Of a stretch of 64,000 bases of DNA, positions 19,853-30,606 are shown one piece after another. The position numbers and the translations under genes are program-made. The stretch's first letter is position 1. Each line of letters starts with the position of its first letter. The notes below the pieces were generated by a model that ran no database searches, was not told where the DNA came from, and worked only from the letters and a program-made list of their open reading frames with translations. This stretch comes from Alphaproteobacteria bacterium (lineage in GTDB: Bacteria > Pseudomonadota > Alphaproteobacteria > CACIAM-22H2), in contig WGNX01000005.1 of assembly GCA_016124335.1 (NCBI GenBank), positions 124,001-188,000 of the forward strand, read 5' to 3'.

Positions 19853-20479
19853 GTGAGCGAAGCCCTCGCCCTGGCGCCGGAAATCCCGGCCGACGACCTG
19901 CCCGAGACCGACGGGCCGCTGCGCCGCTGCATCGTCAGCGGCCGCACCGGCCCGCGCGCGTCGTTCGTGCGGTTCGTGTTGGGGCCGGACAGTACGGTCG
20001 TGCCGGATCTTGCGGGCAAGCTGCCCGGCCGGGGCCTCTGGGTTTCGGCAGATGCCGGATCGATCCGCCGTGCGGCCGACAAGAATGCGTTCGCGAAGGC
20101 CGCGCGCGCGTCGGCCAAGGTTCCGGCCGATCTGCCCGAGCGCGTGGGCCAGCTTTTGACGCGCCGTGCGATCGAAACGCTCGCGTTGTGCCGGCGCGCC
20201 GGTCAGGCGGCGCAGGGCTTCGAAAAGACGAAAGAGGCGATCGCCAAGGGCCGCTGCGGCCTTTTGGTCGCGGCGTCCGACGGTTCGCCCGCCGAACGCG
20301 CGCGGATCGGCGGGGCGGGAATTCCCGTTGCGAGCGGCCTGACGGCCGTCGAGATGGGCGAGGCATTCGGACGCGAACACGCGGTACATGCCGCTATCGC
20401 GTCAGGGAATTTGGCGGAACGGTTGCGCGAGGATCTCGCGCGTCTGGCGGCGTATCGCGCTGCCGGCAGCAACGCATGA
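19853..20479 (+). CDS. YlxR (DUF448)-L7Ae-like fusion RNA-binding protein
   Basis: A 208-residue protein. Residues ~20-75 are the YlxR domain ([20 protein letters not shown], then [10 protein letters not shown]). Residues ~105-200 resemble the L7Ae/YlxQ family ([37 protein letters not shown]). In Firmicutes these are two separate proteins between nusA and infB; here they are one chain, a common alphaproteobacterial form. GTG start at 19853 after GGAG. Confidence 0.9.
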   Translation: MSEALALAPEIPADDLPETDGPLRRCIVSGRTGPRASFVRFVLGPDSTVVPDLAGKLPGRGLWVSADAGSIRRAADKNAFAKAARASAKVPADLPERVGQLLTRRAIETLALCRRAGQAAQGFEKTKEAIAKGRCGLLVAASDGSPAERARIGGAGIPVASGLTAVEMGEAFGREHAVHAAIASGNLAERLREDLARLAAYRAAGSNA

Positions 20480-20501
20480 AAGAGCGAACGACGGTCGGAA
20501 G

Positions 20502-23147
20502 ATGACGGATACCAAGGATCAGGATAGCCCCCAGGACGCCAAGAAGCGGCTCGGCCTTGCCAGCAAGAGCGGCGGCCGCCTCGAATTGCGTTCGCCAGCC
20601 GGCGGCGGTGACGCCGGACAGGTGCGACAGAGCTTCCCGCATGGACGTTCCAAGACCGTTCAGGTCGAGGTGCGCAAGAAGCGCCAGCCGGGTGCCGCAC
20701 CCGTCGCGTCATCTTCGACGCCCGCCGAAACGACCGCGAAGCCGACGGCGGCGTCGACCGGTTCGGCACCTGCCGCCAAGCCGCAGGTTCTGCGGACGCT
20801 GACCGAAGAGGAACGCGTTGCCCGCCAGCGCGCGATCCAGAGCGCCATTCGTGCCGACGTCGAGGCCAAGCGCCGCAACGAGGACGAGGCCCGACGTTTC
20901 GAAGAGGATATGAAGCGCAAGGCTGACGACGACGCCAAGCGCAAGGCGGAGGAAGTCGCCCAGCGGAAGGTCGAGACCGTCGTTGCCAAGAAAGCGGACG
21001 AAGAACAGAAGAAGCGCGCCGAAGAAGAGACCCTGCGCCTCAACGAGGAAGAAAACCGCCGTCGGCAGGCAGCCGACGTGGCGCGCACGGCCACCTTGCC
21101 GCCGGTCGTCAAGGCAGCCGTCGTGGCTGCCACGGCCGAGGACGAAGAGCGTCCGCGCCGGCCGGGCGCCTTCCGCCCCGGCCCCGCCGGCCGCCCCGCC
21201 GGCCGGACTGGCCCCGGCAAGCCGACGCCAGAGGGTGGTCGCGACCTTCGCGAACGCCGTCAGGGCAAGATTTCGGTCACGCAGGCGCTCGACAGCGAAG
21301 ATACGATCCGCGTGCGCTCGCTCGCCGCGATGAAGCGCGCGCGCGAAAAGGAACGCGCCCGCTTGGCCCAGCAGGGCCCGGCCGCCAAGGTCGTGCGCGA
21401 CGTCGTCGTGCCGGAAGCGATCACGGTGCAGGAACTCGCCAACCGCATGGCCGAGCGCAGCGTGGACGTCATCAAGTCGCTCATGAAAATGGGCGTCATG
21501 GCGACGATCAACCAGTCGATCGATGCCGACACCGCCGAACTCATCGTTGCGGAGTTCGGCCACAAGGTGAAGCGCGTGGCCGAAGCGGACGTTGAAATCG
21601 GCCTTGAGGGCGATACCGATGTCGAGGCGGCGCTGCTGCCGCGCGCACCTGTCGTCACGATCATGGGCCATGTCGACCACGGCAAGACGTCGCTGCTCGA
21701 CTCGCTGCGCGAGACCGATGTCGCCAAGCACGAAGCCGGCGGCATCACGCAGCATATCGGCGCTTACAAGGTGACCCTCAAGAACGGCCAGGCGATCACG
21801 TTCCTCGATACGCCGGGTCACGAGGCGTTCACGGCCATGCGTGCGCGCGGCGCGAAGGTGACGGATATCGTCGTCCTCGTCGTTGCCGCGGACGACGGCA
21901 TCCAGCCGCAGACGATCGAGGCGATCGCCCACGCGAAAGCCGCGGGCGTGCCGATGATCGTCGCCATCAACAAGGTCGACAAGCCGGACGCCGATTCCGA
22001 TCGCGTGCGCCGCGACCTGCTCCAGCACGACGTGGCGCTCGAAGGCTATGGCGGCGACACGCTGGGCATCGACGTGTCGGCCAAGGCGCGTACCGGGCTC
22101 GACAAGCTCGAGGAAGCGATCCTGCTCCAGGCCGAAATTCTCGAACTGCGCGCCAATCCCGATCGCCAGGCGCAGGGTGCCATCGTCGAAGCGAAGCTCG
22201 AGCGCGGCCGTGGCCCGGTGGCCACGGTCCTCGTCCAGAAGGGCACGCTCAAGGTCGGCGACATCTTCGTTGCCGGCGAAGAGTGGGGCCGCGTGCGCGC
22301 GCTCGTCGACGATCGCGGCCGCCAGATCGAGGCGGCCGGCCCGTCCACGCCGGTCGAGGTCATCGGCCTCAACGGCACGCCGCAGGCGGGCGACGATTTC
22401 CAGGTCGTCGACAACGATGCGCGCGCGCGCGAAGTGACCGAGTTCCGCCAGCGCCGCACGCGCGAAGCGACGGCCACCGCCAAGGCGCGCGGTACGCTCG
22501 AGCAGATGTTCACGAAGATCCAGCAGGGCGAAGCCAAGGAGCTGGCGGTCGTCGTCAAGACCGACGTGCAGGGCTCGCTCGAGGCGATCGTGGGTGCGCT
22601 CACGAAGCTGCGCACTGAGGAAGTCGCCGTTCGCGTGCTCCACGGTGCCGTCGGCGGCATCACCGAGGGCGATATCGCGCTCGCCAAGGCCAGCAGCGGC
22701 CTGATCGTGGGCTTCAACGTCCGCGCCAATCCGCAGGCCCGCGAAATGGCCAAGCGCGACGGCATCGAAATCCGCTACTACTCGATCATCTACGCCGTGA
22801 TCGACGAGATCAAGGCGGCGCTTTCGGGCATGCTGTCTCCGACGCTCAAGGAGAAGTTCCTGGGCAACGCCGAGATCCGCCAGGTCTTCAACATCACGAA
22901 GGTCGGCAAGGTCGCCGGCTGCCGCGTGGTTGAAGGGCTGGTCAAGCGTGGCGCCAAGGTGCGCCTGCTGCGCGACCAGACGGTCATCCACGAGGGCACG
23001 CTCAAGACGCTGCGCCGCTTCAAGGAAGAAGTCCGCGAGGTTCAGGAAGGCTACGAGTGCGGCATGGCCTTCGAGAACTACGACGACATCCGCGAAGGCG
23101 ATCTCATCGAGTGCTTCGAGGTCGAGGAAGTCGCGCGCACGATCTGA
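20502..23147 (+). CDS. infB: Translation initiation factor IF-2
   Basis: GTPase that brings initiator tRNA to the 30S subunit; 881 residues. A long charged Lys/Arg/Glu-rich N-terminal extension (about residues 100-200) precedes the IF2_N domain ([20 protein letters not shown]). The G domain has GHVDHGKT (389-396), DTPGHEAF and NKVDKPDAD, followed by the C-terminal domains. ATG 20502 has GGAAG upstream. The usual followers rbfA and truB are absent; a histidine phosphatase overlaps the stop instead. Confidence 0.97.
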   Translation: MTDTKDQDSPQDAKKRLGLASKSGGRLELRSPAGGGDAGQVRQSFPHGRSKTVQVEVRKKRQPGAAPVASSSTPAETTAKPTAASTGSAPAAKPQVLRTLTEEERVARQRAIQSAIRADVEAKRRNEDEARRFEEDMKRKADDDAKRKAEEVAQRKVETVVAKKADEEQKKRAEEETLRLNEEENRRRQAADVARTATLPPVVKAAVVAATAEDEERPRRPGAFRPGPAGRPAGRTGPGKPTPEGGRDLRERRQGKISVTQALDSEDTIRVRSLAAMKRAREKERARLAQQGPAAKVVRDVVVPEAITVQELANRMAERSVDVIKSLMKMGVMATINQSIDADTAELIVAEFGHKVKRVAEADVEIGLEGDTDVEAALLPRAPVVTIMGHVDHGKTSLLDSLRETDVAKHEAGGITQHIGAYKVTLKNGQAITFLDTPGHEAFTAMRARGAKVTDIVVLVVAADDGIQPQTIEAIAHAKAAGVPMIVAINKVDKPDADSDRVRRDLLQHDVALEGYGGDTLGIDVSAKARTGLDKLEEAILLQAEILELRANPDRQAQGAIVEAKLERGRGPVATVLVQKGTLKVGDIFVAGEEWGRVRALVDDRGRQIEAAGPSTPVEVIGLNGTPQAGDDFQVVDNDARAREVTEFRQRRTREATATAKARGTLEQMFTKIQQGEAKELAVVVKTDVQGSLEAIVGALTKLRTEEVAVRVLHGAVGGITEGDIALAKASSGLIVGFNVRANPQAREMAKRDGIEIRYYSIIYAVIDEIKAALSGMLSPTLKEKFLGNAEIRQVFNITKVGKVAGCRVVEGLVKRGAKVRLLRDQTVIHEGTLKTLRRFKEEVREVQEGYECGMAFENYDDIREGDLIECFEVEEVARTI

Positions 23148-23734
23148 TGGCCGACGGGGTTCCCAATGCAGGGGGCGGTGCGGGTTCTATCCCGGCCGCC
23201 CCTTTTTTCTTCCTGCGCCACGGCGAGACCGACTGGAACCGCGAACGGCGGCTGCAGGGCAATATCGACGTTCCGCTGAACGAAACCGGCATCGCGCAGG
23301 CGCATGACGCGGCCGCCCGGCTGATCGGCGCGGGCGTTGCCGGCATCGTCGCAAGCCCGCTTGCGCGTGCGCGCCGGACGGCGGAAATCGCGGCCGAAGC
23401 GATCGGCCTTCCGGTCGAATTCGAGGCCGATCTGGCCGAATGCCGCCTTGGTACGCGCGAGGGAACGCCGGAAGCGGGATTTCTCGAGCGTTGGCACGCT
23501 GGCCTTGAGTCGCCCGAGGGTGGCGAATCGTTCGCCGAATTCTGCGTGCGTGTTCGGGTCGGATTGACGCGGGCGCTGGCGCGCCCGGCGCCGGTTCTCG
23601 TCGTCGCGCATGGTGGCGTTTTCGCGGCTTTGCGCGTGATGATCGGGCAGGCGCCCACGTCCAAACTCAGGAATGCGGTGCCGCTGCGCATCGAACCGGT
23701 CGGCGCGCGCGCGTGGGCCGTCGCCGAGCTTTAG
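23147..23734 (+). CDS. Histidine phosphatase family protein
   Basis: A 195-residue phosphoglycerate-mutase-like phosphatase. FFLRHGETDWNRERRLQG holds the catalytic RHG histidine, ASPLARARRTAEIAAEA follows, and the second histidine is in VVAHGGVFAALR. Its ATG overlaps the infB stop by one base. Candidate activities include a broad phosphomonoesterase or 2,3-bisphosphoglycerate type; the substrate is not determined. Convergent with and overlapping the kinase gene by 4 bases. Confidence 0.9.
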   Translation: MADGVPNAGGGAGSIPAAPFFFLRHGETDWNRERRLQGNIDVPLNETGIAQAHDAAARLIGAGVAGIVASPLARARRTAEIAAEAIGLPVEFEADLAECRLGTREGTPEAGFLERWHAGLESPEGGESFAEFCVRVRVGLTRALARPAPVLVVAHGGVFAALRVMIGQAPTSKLRNAVPLRIEPVGARAWAVAEL

Positions 23735-25695
23735 GCCGGCGGGCGCATCGCTTCCTTCGCCTTGGCGGCGAGCTGGTCGAGGCTGAAGGGCTTGGGCAGG
23801 AAATGGACATTCTCGAAGCCCGCGAGGTTCTGCCGGAACTGCTCCTCGGCGTAACCTGAAATGCACACGATCTTGAGTGCGGGGAAAAGCTTGCGCGCCT
23901 CGCGGATAAGCGTCGTGCCATCCATCTGCGGCATCACCACGTCGGTAATCATCAGATCGATGGTCGAGCCGATTTCGCGCACGATATCGAGTGCCGCATC
24001 GCCCGTTTTCGCTTCGACGACCTTGTAGCCCTTGTTGCGCAGCGCGCGCGCACCGAACAGGCGCACCGCGTCCTCGTCTTCGACCAGCAGGACCGTGCCG
24101 GCACCCGTCAGGTCGCGGCGCCGGGTTATCGCCGCCTCGGGCCCCTCTTCCTGCGCGGGGCCGGTCCAGCGCGGAAGGAGCAGCGTGAAGGTCGTGCCGT
24201 GCCCCATCAGGCTGTCGACAAGGACGAAGCCGCCGGTCTGCCGAACGATGCCGTAGACCGTCGAAAGGCCAAGCCCGGTGCCCGAGCCAATCGCCTTGGT
24301 CGAGAAGAAGGGTTCGAAAATCCGCCCGATGATGTCGGAAGGAATGCCGGTTCCCGTGTCGACCACATCGACGCGGACATATTCGCCGGGCGGGATTTCC
24401 TCGTCGCCGAAACGTTCGGGCACCGTCTTGGTCGCGTTCGAGGTGCGGATCGTCAGCGTGCCGCCGCTCCCCATCGCGTCGCGCGCGTTGACCGCAAGAT
24501 TGATGATGACCTGCTCGAGCTGGCCCTGATCGACCCGCACGAGCCACAGGTCGCGCGCGTGGACGACCTTCAGCTCGATCGCCGCGCCGATCAGGCGGCG
24601 GAGGAGATGGGAAAGCTCGGTCAGCGCGTCGGTGACGTCGAGCACCTTGGGCTGCAGCGTCTGCTGGCGCGAGAAGGCAAGAAGCTGGCGGACAAGATTG
24701 GCGGCACGATTGGCGTTCTGCCGGATCTGCATGATGTCGGCGAACGAGGCGTCGCCCGGCTGATGGCGCAGCAGCAGCAGATCGCAAAAGCCGATCATCG
24801 CGGTCAGTAGGTTGTTGAAGTCGTGCGCCACGCCACCGGCAAGCTGGCCGACGGCCTGCATCTTCTGCGACTGGGCGAACTGCTGTTCGAGCCGGCGCTG
24901 CTCGCTGATGTCGAGGAAGTGCAGGATCGTCGCGCCATCGGCGCCGGCAGCTTCGTCGAGTGCACGGGCAAACGTCGCGACAACGCGCTCCTTGCCGTCC
25001 GCGCCGACGAGACGGAGGTTGATGTGTTCGGGCGCCCTGTCGGCAGTGGTGGGACCACTGGAAGCGGCGGCAAGCCGCCGCAGCTTGCCGATCAGCTCTG
25101 CGCGTTCCTCCGGTACCACGAACATCGTGAGGTTCCGGCCGGCCGCCCCCTCACGATCGGCCCCGGCCAGGCGCTGGAAGGCACGGTTCGTCTCGGTCAG
25201 GCGGCCATCGGGGTCGACAAGTGCGATGCCGACCGGCGCATTTTCGAAAAACCGGCGGAAACCAAGTTCGCTGCGCGCCAGCGCGCTTGCCATTTCGCGC
25301 GCAGGTTCGGCGTCGCGGGCCATGGCGCGCGCGACGAAGCCGCCCGGCGCGCCCGCATCGACAGCCTGTTCGATCGAAAGAAGAACCTGCGTGCCCGCCA
25401 GATGACGGAAGCGGACATCGCCCTTCGCAACCCCCAATCCGCCGAAAGGATCGTAGGGCGCTGTCCCGGGCGGTATGGCCTCGGCCAGTACGTCATGGAG
25501 GCGAAGGCCGCCTGTAATTTCATCCGGCGGGCGTCCGAGCATGTCGGCGAAGGCCTGATTGGCGAACACGAAACGGCCACCGGCATCAAGTGCATAAAAG
25601 CCGACGGATGCTCCGGTCAGGAACGACGCGGCACCGCGATACGAGATCGCGGCACCCGACTTCGCGCCATTGCCGAACAATTTGCCGAACACCAT
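23731..25695 (-). CDS. cckA: CckA-like hybrid histidine kinase without membrane segments
   Basis: A 654-residue hybrid kinase: PAS at about residues 25-125, PAS at about 145-265, HisKA with phospho-acceptor His291 in GGVAHDFNNLLTAM, HATPase (N box VNARDAMGSGG, DTGTGIP, GTGLGLS), then a receiver with VLLVEDEDAVR and phospho-acceptor Asp585. The stretch MQAVGQLAGGVAHDFNNLLT closely matches CckA, which feeds the CtrA phosphorelay via ChpT. Caulobacter CckA has two N-terminal membrane helices; none is seen here, nor in the upstream open frame. A paralogous soluble hybrid kinase is the alternative. Confidence 0.8.
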   Translation of the reverse strand: MVFGKLFGNGAKSGAAISYRGAASFLTGASVGFYALDAGGRFVFANQAFADMLGRPPDEITGGLRLHDVLAEAIPPGTAPYDPFGGLGVAKGDVRFRHLAGTQVLLSIEQAVDAGAPGGFVARAMARDAEPAREMASALARSELGFRRFFENAPVGIALVDPDGRLTETNRAFQRLAGADREGAAGRNLTMFVVPEERAELIGKLRRLAAASSGPTTADRAPEHINLRLVGADGKERVVATFARALDEAAGADGATILHFLDISEQRRLEQQFAQSQKMQAVGQLAGGVAHDFNNLLTAMIGFCDLLLLRHQPGDASFADIMQIRQNANRAANLVRQLLAFSRQQTLQPKVLDVTDALTELSHLLRRLIGAAIELKVVHARDLWLVRVDQGQLEQVIINLAVNARDAMGSGGTLTIRTSNATKTVPERFGDEEIPPGEYVRVDVVDTGTGIPSDIIGRIFEPFFSTKAIGSGTGLGLSTVYGIVRQTGGFVLVDSLMGHGTTFTLLLPRWTGPAQEEGPEAAITRRRDLTGAGTVLLVEDEDAVRLFGARALRNKGYKVVEAKTGDAALDIVREIGSTIDLMITDVVMPQMDGTTLIREARKLFPALKIVCISGYAEEQFRQNLAGFENVHFLPKPFSLDQLAAKAKEAMRPPA

Positions 25696-25714
25696 GCGCG
25701 CGAGCCTAGCAGGC

Positions 25715-26977
25715 TCAGCCGTTTGCCGCGAGTACGCGCCCGCACAGATAGAGCGAGCCGCAAACGAGCACCGGGACTGCGGGTTCCGCCGCAGCGGCGA
25801 GTGAAACGATGGCGGCATTCTCGTCGGCGGATTCCGCGACATCGGCTATCCCGACGCTGCGCGCGGCCGCCGCGATTTCCGACGCCGGCCGGGAAAGCGG
25901 TTCGCCGACGATGGGGATCGCGCGCAGCCGGCGCACGCGCGGTGCCACATGCCGGAGGAACGACGCGGGCTCCTTCGTCGACAGCATGCCGAAGACCAGA
26001 TCGATCGTGCGATTGCCGATCCAGCCGGCCAGGGCCTCGCCGGCGGCGTCGTTATGGCCCCCGTCAAGGAACAGCGGGACGCCGGCCGGCAACGCACCCG
26101 CAAGCGGGCCGCGCGTCAGCTTCTGGAGCCGTGCCGGCCATTGTGCTTCGCGCATGCCGGCCGCCATCGCGTTCGCATCAAGGCCGAGAACTTCGGCAAC
26201 GGCAACGGCAAGGCCGGCGTTTGCATACTGATGCGGTCCCGGCAGGACAGGGAACGGAAGGTCATGCACCGCGCGGCCGGCGTAGTGCAGTCCGCGGCCA
26301 GTTGGCGAGATGTTCCATTCGCGCCCGTGGCGGAACAGCGGAGCGGGAAGTTCGTCGCCGCGCGCATCGAAGACGGCCGCGGCTTCCGGCGGCTGGACCC
26401 CGACGGCCGTCGGCACACCCGGCTTCATGATCCCGGCCTTTTCGCCAGCGATCAGCGCCAGCGTATCGCCGAGATACTGCATGTGATCGAAGGAAATAGG
26501 CGCCAGCGCGATGGCAACAGGCTTGCGCACGAGATTGGTCGCGTCGAGCCGGCCGCCCATGCCCGTTTCAAGGAGCACGAAATCCGCCTTCGTTCGCGCG
26601 AAGGCGAGAAACGCGGCGGCGGTCGTGATTTCGAAAAACGTGATCGGCGCGCCGGCATTGATGCGCTCGATCTCTTCGAGGATCGCCGCGAGGCCGCGGT
26701 CGTCGATCAAGGCGCCGGCAATGCGGATGCGTTCGTTGAAGCTGACGAGATGCGGCGAGGTATAGACATGGACACGCTTTCCGGCCGATTCCAGCATCGC
26801 GCGCAGATAGGCGATCGTCGAACCCTTGCCGTTCGTTCCGGCGACATGGATGACAGGTGCAAGCGCGTCCTGCGGGTCGCCCAGCGCCTTCATCAGCGCG
26901 CGCACCCGGTCGAGCGACATGTCGATCGCCATCGGGTGGAGCGTCTTGAGACGCTCCAGAATCGGATCGGCGCTCAC
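25715..26977 (-). CDS. folC: Bifunctional dihydrofolate/folylpolyglutamate synthase
   Basis: Adds glutamate to dihydropteroate and folates. The 420-residue Mur-ligase-like enzyme has the P-loop HVAGTNGKGSTIAYLR, YTSPHLVSFNERIRI and the C-terminal LVCGSLYLCGRVL. Overlaps the accD stop by 4 bases, continuing the trp-accD-folC operon typical of alphaproteobacteria. Confidence 0.95.
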   Translation of the reverse strand: MSADPILERLKTLHPMAIDMSLDRVRALMKALGDPQDALAPVIHVAGTNGKGSTIAYLRAMLESAGKRVHVYTSPHLVSFNERIRIAGALIDDRGLAAILEEIERINAGAPITFFEITTAAAFLAFARTKADFVLLETGMGGRLDATNLVRKPVAIALAPISFDHMQYLGDTLALIAGEKAGIMKPGVPTAVGVQPPEAAAVFDARGDELPAPLFRHGREWNISPTGRGLHYAGRAVHDLPFPVLPGPHQYANAGLAVAVAEVLGLDANAMAAGMREAQWPARLQKLTRGPLAGALPAGVPLFLDGGHNDAAGEALAGWIGNRTIDLVFGMLSTKEPASFLRHVAPRVRRLRAIPIVGEPLSRPASEIAAAARSVGIADVAESADENAAIVSLAAAAEPAVPVLVCGSLYLCGRVLAANG

Positions 26978-27885
26978 GCCTTGGCGGCGGGAATGTCGAG
27001 CTGGGGCTGGGGCAGCTTGACGACGTCGGCGCGCGGCTGCGGATCGGTAAGCAGCCGCAGCAGCCGCACGAGCATCGCGCGCAGCTCATGCCGGTGGACG
27101 ACCATGTCAACCATGCCGTGCTCGAGCAGGTATTCGGCCTTCTGGAATCCGGGCGGCAGCTTTTCGCGCAACGTCTCTTCGATGACGCGGGCGCCGGCAA
27201 AACCGATCGTGGCACCGGGCTCGGAAATGGCGATGTCGCCCAGCATCGCGAACGATGCCGAAACGCCACCCGTCGTCGGGTCCGTCAGCACGACGATATA
27301 GGGAAGACCCGCTTCCTTGACCTCTTCGGCCGCGATCACCGTGCGCGGCATCTGCATCAACGACAGGATGCCTTCCTGCATGCGTGCGCCGCCGGACGCG
27401 GGAATGACGATCAGCGGGGCCTGTTGCAGCACCGCAAGCTTCGCCGCCGAGACCAGGCCTTCGCCCACGGCAAGCCCCATCGAGCCGCCCTGAAACTCGA
27501 AATCGAAGACGGCCACGACCGTGCCGACGCCGCCGATGCGGCCATGGGCGACCAGGATCGCGTCCTGCTCACCGGTCTTGTCGCGCGCCGCCTTCAGGCG
27601 GTCAGTATATTTCTTCTGGTCGCGGAACTTGAGCGGATCTGCCGCCACCTTGGGCAGTTCGATGCGGGCATAGGCTCCGTCGTCGAACAGCGTTTCGAGG
27701 CGGCGCTTGGCCGGCAGGCGCATATGATGGCCGCAATGCGGGCAGACGCGCTGGTTGGCCTCGAGATCGCGATGGAAGATCATCTTGCTGCAGGCCGGGC
27801 AGGTATCCCACAGATTGTCGGGCACCTCGGTCTTGCGCACGAGTGCTCGCAGCTTGGGGCGGACGAAGTTGGTAAGCCAGCTCAT
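26974..27885 (-). CDS. accD: Acetyl-CoA carboxylase carboxyltransferase subunit beta
   Basis: Transfers the carboxyl group to acetyl-CoA in fatty acid synthesis, with AccA. The 303-residue protein has an N-terminal zinc ribbon (Cys29, Cys32, Cys48, Cys51) and the carboxyltransferase core with FEFQGGSMGLAVGEG and PASGGARMQEG. It lies 11 bases downstream of trpA and overlaps folC. Confidence 0.97.
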   Translation of the reverse strand: MSWLTNFVRPKLRALVRKTEVPDNLWDTCPACSKMIFHRDLEANQRVCPHCGHHMRLPAKRRLETLFDDGAYARIELPKVAADPLKFRDQKKYTDRLKAARDKTGEQDAILVAHGRIGGVGTVVAVFDFEFQGGSMGLAVGEGLVSAAKLAVLQQAPLIVIPASGGARMQEGILSLMQMPRTVIAAEEVKEAGLPYIVVLTDPTTGGVSASFAMLGDIAISEPGATIGFAGARVIEETLREKLPPGFQKAEYLLEHGMVDMVVHRHELRAMLVRLLRLLTDPQPRADVVKLPQPQLDIPAAKA

Positions 27886-27896
27886 CGCCTAGACCC

Positions 27897-28715
27897 TCAC
27901 GCGGTCCGCTTGGCGCGCGCCGCGCGCACGGCACCGGCAAGCGCCTTCACAAGCCCGTGCACGCGCCCGGCCGCTTCGGCCGCCGGCCCTTCGATAACCT
28001 GCTGCACCAGCGCCGAGCCCACGACGCACGCATCGGCATTGCGCGCGATCGCGGCCGCACCGTCGGGCGTCTTGATGCCGAAACCGACCGCGATGGGCAG
28101 TTTCGTCGTCTTGCGGAATCGCGCGACGGCCGCCGAAACCTCGTCGGTGACAGCCGAGCGCGTGCCGGTCACGCCGAGCACCGCGACGTAGTAGAGGAAA
28201 CCCGACGCGCCCTCGAGGACGATCGGCAGACGCTTGTCGTCGGTCGTCGGGGTGGCAAGTCGCACGAGATCGAGCCCGGCCGTCTTCGCGTACGGACGAA
28301 GCTCGGCATCCTCTTCGGGCGGCAGGTCGACGACGATCAACCCGTCGGCGCCTGCGGCTGCGGCGTCCTTGCAGAACTTCTCCGCGCCATAGATGTAGAT
28401 CGGGTTGTAGTAGCCCATCAGCACGACGGGCGTCGTCTGGTCCTTTTCGCGAAACTTCTTCAGTTGCCCCAGCGCCGAGCGGGTCGAAGCACCTGCTTTC
28501 AGTGCGCGCAGCGCCGCCGCCTGGATCGCTGGACCGTCGGCCATCGGATCGGAGAAGGGAAGGCCAAGCTCGATCACGTCGGCGCCGGCGGCCGGCAGCC
28601 CGTCGAGAATGGCCTGCGCCTGTGCTGCATCCGGATCGCCCGCCATGACATAGGTCACGAGGCCGGCGCGGCCCTCCTTCGCGAGTTCCGCGAAGCGTCC
28701 TGCAAGCCGGCTCAC
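27897..28715 (-). CDS. trpA: Tryptophan synthase alpha subunit
   Basis: Cleaves indole-3-glycerol phosphate to indole, channelled to TrpB. A TIM barrel of 272 residues with [17 protein letters not shown] (catalytic Glu) and [11 protein letters not shown] (catalytic Asp). The GTG start at 28715 overlaps the trpB stop (GTGA); the open frame upstream of it is a shadow of trpB. Confidence 0.96.
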   Translation of the reverse strand: MSRLAGRFAELAKEGRAGLVTYVMAGDPDAAQAQAILDGLPAAGADVIELGLPFSDPMADGPAIQAAALRALKAGASTRSALGQLKKFREKDQTTPVVLMGYYNPIYIYGAEKFCKDAAAAGADGLIVVDLPPEEDAELRPYAKTAGLDLVRLATPTTDDKRLPIVLEGASGFLYYVAVLGVTGTRSAVTDEVSAAVARFRKTTKLPIAVGFGIKTPDGAAAIARNADACVVGSALVQQVIEGPAAEAAGRVHGLVKALAGAVRAARAKRTA

Positions 28716-29923
28716 AGCTTCACCCCCAGCCGCTCGCCGATGGTGAAGATGTCCTTGTCGCCGCGACCGCAGAGATTCATGACGATCAGATAGTCCTTCG
28801 GAAGCTTGGGCGCGATGCGCGCGACATGCGCGAGCGCGTGGGCCGGCTCCAGCGCCGGCAGGATGCCCTCGGTGCGCGACAGCAGCTTGAACGCCTCGAT
28901 CGCATCGTCGTCGGTCGCCGCGACGTAGTTCACGCGCTTGATCTCGTGCAGCCAAGAATGCTCCGGCCCGATTCCCGGATAGTCGAGCCCGGCCGAGATC
29001 GAGTGCGCCTCGTCGATCTGCCCGTCCTCGTTCATCAGAAGATAGGTGCGGTTGCCGTGCAGCACGCCCGGCCGGCCGCCCTGAAGCGAGGCCGCGTGTT
29101 TGCCGGTGTCGAGGCCAAGACCCGCCGCCTCGACCGCATCCATCGCGACGTCCTTGTCGTCGAGGAACGGGTGGAACAGGCCCATCGCGTTCGATCCGCC
29201 GCCGATGCAGGCGATCAGCTTGTCCGGCAGGCGGCCTTCGAAACCCATGATCTGCTCGCGCGTCTCGCGACCGATCACGCTCTGGAAGTCGCGCACCATC
29301 ATCGGATAGGGATGCGGGCCCGCGACGGTGCCGATGATGTAGTAGGTGTTTTCGACGTTGGCGACCCAGTCGCGTAGCGCCTCGTTCATCGCGTCCTTGA
29401 GCGTACCCGTGCCCGACGTGACGGGCTTCACTTCCGCCCCCAGCAGCTTCATTCGGAAAACGTTGGGCGCCTGGCGGGCGATGTCGGTTGCACCCATGTA
29501 GACGGTGCAGGAAAGGCCGAACAGCGCGCAGACCGTGGCGGTCGCAACGCCGTGCTGGCCGGCACCCGTTTCGGCGATGATGCGCTTCTTGCCCATCCGT
29601 TGGGCCAGCAGTATCTGGCCCATACAGCTGTTGATCTTGTGCGCGCCCGTATGGTTCAGCTCGTCGCGCTTCAGGTAGATCTTCGCCCCGCCCAGCGCCT
29701 TGGTCAGCCGTTCGGCCAGCCACAGCGGCGAGGGGCGCCCGACATAGTGCGCGAGGTAATAGTCGAGTTCCTTCTGGAAGGAAGGATCCTTGCGCGCGGC
29801 CGTATAGGCGCGCTCGACTTCGAGGATCAGCGGCATCAGCGTTTCGGAGACGTAGCGGCCGCCGAAAATGCCGAAATGGCCGCGTTCGTCGGGCCCGGAA
29901 CGGTAGGAATTGAGTTGTGTCAT
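28712..29923 (-). CDS. trpB: Tryptophan synthase beta subunit
   Basis: PLP enzyme joining indole and serine. The 403-residue protein has the PLP-lysine motif [13 protein letters not shown] and the phosphate-binding [13 protein letters not shown] at 29923; further upstream in-frame sequence is not conserved. Part of the trpF-trpB-trpA-accD-folC run. Confidence 0.97.
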   Translation of the reverse strand: MTQLNSYRSGPDERGHFGIFGGRYVSETLMPLILEVERAYTAARKDPSFQKELDYYLAHYVGRPSPLWLAERLTKALGGAKIYLKRDELNHTGAHKINSCMGQILLAQRMGKKRIIAETGAGQHGVATATVCALFGLSCTVYMGATDIARQAPNVFRMKLLGAEVKPVTSGTGTLKDAMNEALRDWVANVENTYYIIGTVAGPHPYPMMVRDFQSVIGRETREQIMGFEGRLPDKLIACIGGGSNAMGLFHPFLDDKDVAMDAVEAAGLGLDTGKHAASLQGGRPGVLHGNRTYLLMNEDGQIDEAHSISAGLDYPGIGPEHSWLHEIKRVNYVAATDDDAIEAFKLLSRTEGILPALEPAHALAHVARIAPKLPKDYLIVMNLCGRGDKDIFTIGERLGVKL

Positions 29924-29967
29924 GGCCGCGCGGTTATAGCCGAGCCGGACGCCCCGGCCAAGCGACC

Positions 29968-30606
29968 TCAGACCGCCCGGACGGCGGCCAGAAAGCGCCT
30001 GATCAGGCGGGGCGATTTGTGTCCGGGCCGGTCTTCCACGCCCGAGGATACGTCCACCGCCGGGGCACCCGCCGTCGTGATCGCGGCAGCGACGTTCGCG
30101 GCCGTCAAACCGCCCGCCAGCATCCACGGCAGCTTCCAATTCCGGCCGGCCAGCAGCGTCCAGTCGAAACTGACGGCATTGCCGCCGGGCAATGCGCCGA
30201 CGCGCTTGGGCGGCTTGGCATCGAACATCAGCCGGTCGGCGACATCGAGATAGGCCGTCGCGGCATCAAGGTCGGCTCCGTCGGACACGCCAATGACCTT
30301 CATGATCGGCAAGCCCGTCCGCCGGCGGATCTCGGCCACGCGCGCGGGCGTCTCGGCTCCGTGAAGCTGGAGAATGTCGGGCCGGAAGCCAGAAAGAATC
30401 GCATCGATCGCCGTGTCGTCGAGATCGACGATCAATGCCACGCGTCGGACACGGCGCGGCAGGCGGTCGGCGAGGAAACGCGCCAGTTCGGGCTTCACAT
30501 AGCGTGGGCTGCGCGGGAAAAAATTGAAGCCGACAAAATCGGCGCGCGCCGCCGCTTCGACGGCCGGCACCGAGTTGACGCCACAAATTTTTGCGACGGC
30601 GCTCAA
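29968..30606 (-). CDS. trpF: Phosphoribosylanthranilate isomerase
   Basis: Third step of tryptophan synthesis from anthranilate. TIM barrel of 212 residues with KICGVNS at the N-terminus (catalytic Cys), [12 protein letters not shown], and the C-terminal [10 protein letters not shown] and DVSSGVE. No ATG is available; the TTG at 30606 overlaps the pyrF stop (TTGA) and places KICG at the usual distance from the start. Confidence 0.94.
   Translation of the reverse strand: MSAVAKICGVNSVPAVEAAARADFVGFNFFPRSPRYVKPELARFLADRLPRRVRRVALIVDLDDTAIDAILSGFRPDILQLHGAETPARVAEIRRRTGLPIMKVIGVSDGADLDAATAYLDVADRLMFDAKPPKRVGALPGGNAVSFDWTLLAGRNWKLPWMLAGGLTAANVAAAITTAGAPAVDVSSGVEDRPGHKSPRLIRRFLAAVRAV

Noticed and set aside
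18298..20118. 606-codon minus-strand frame opposite nusA
   Set aside because: Antisense to complete nusA; no start signal or motif.
20709..22991. 760-codon open frame on the minus strand opposite infB
   Set aside because: Mirror of infB produced by strong GC bias at third positions; no motif, no ribosome site and Asp/Arg/His-rich composition typical of shadow frames.
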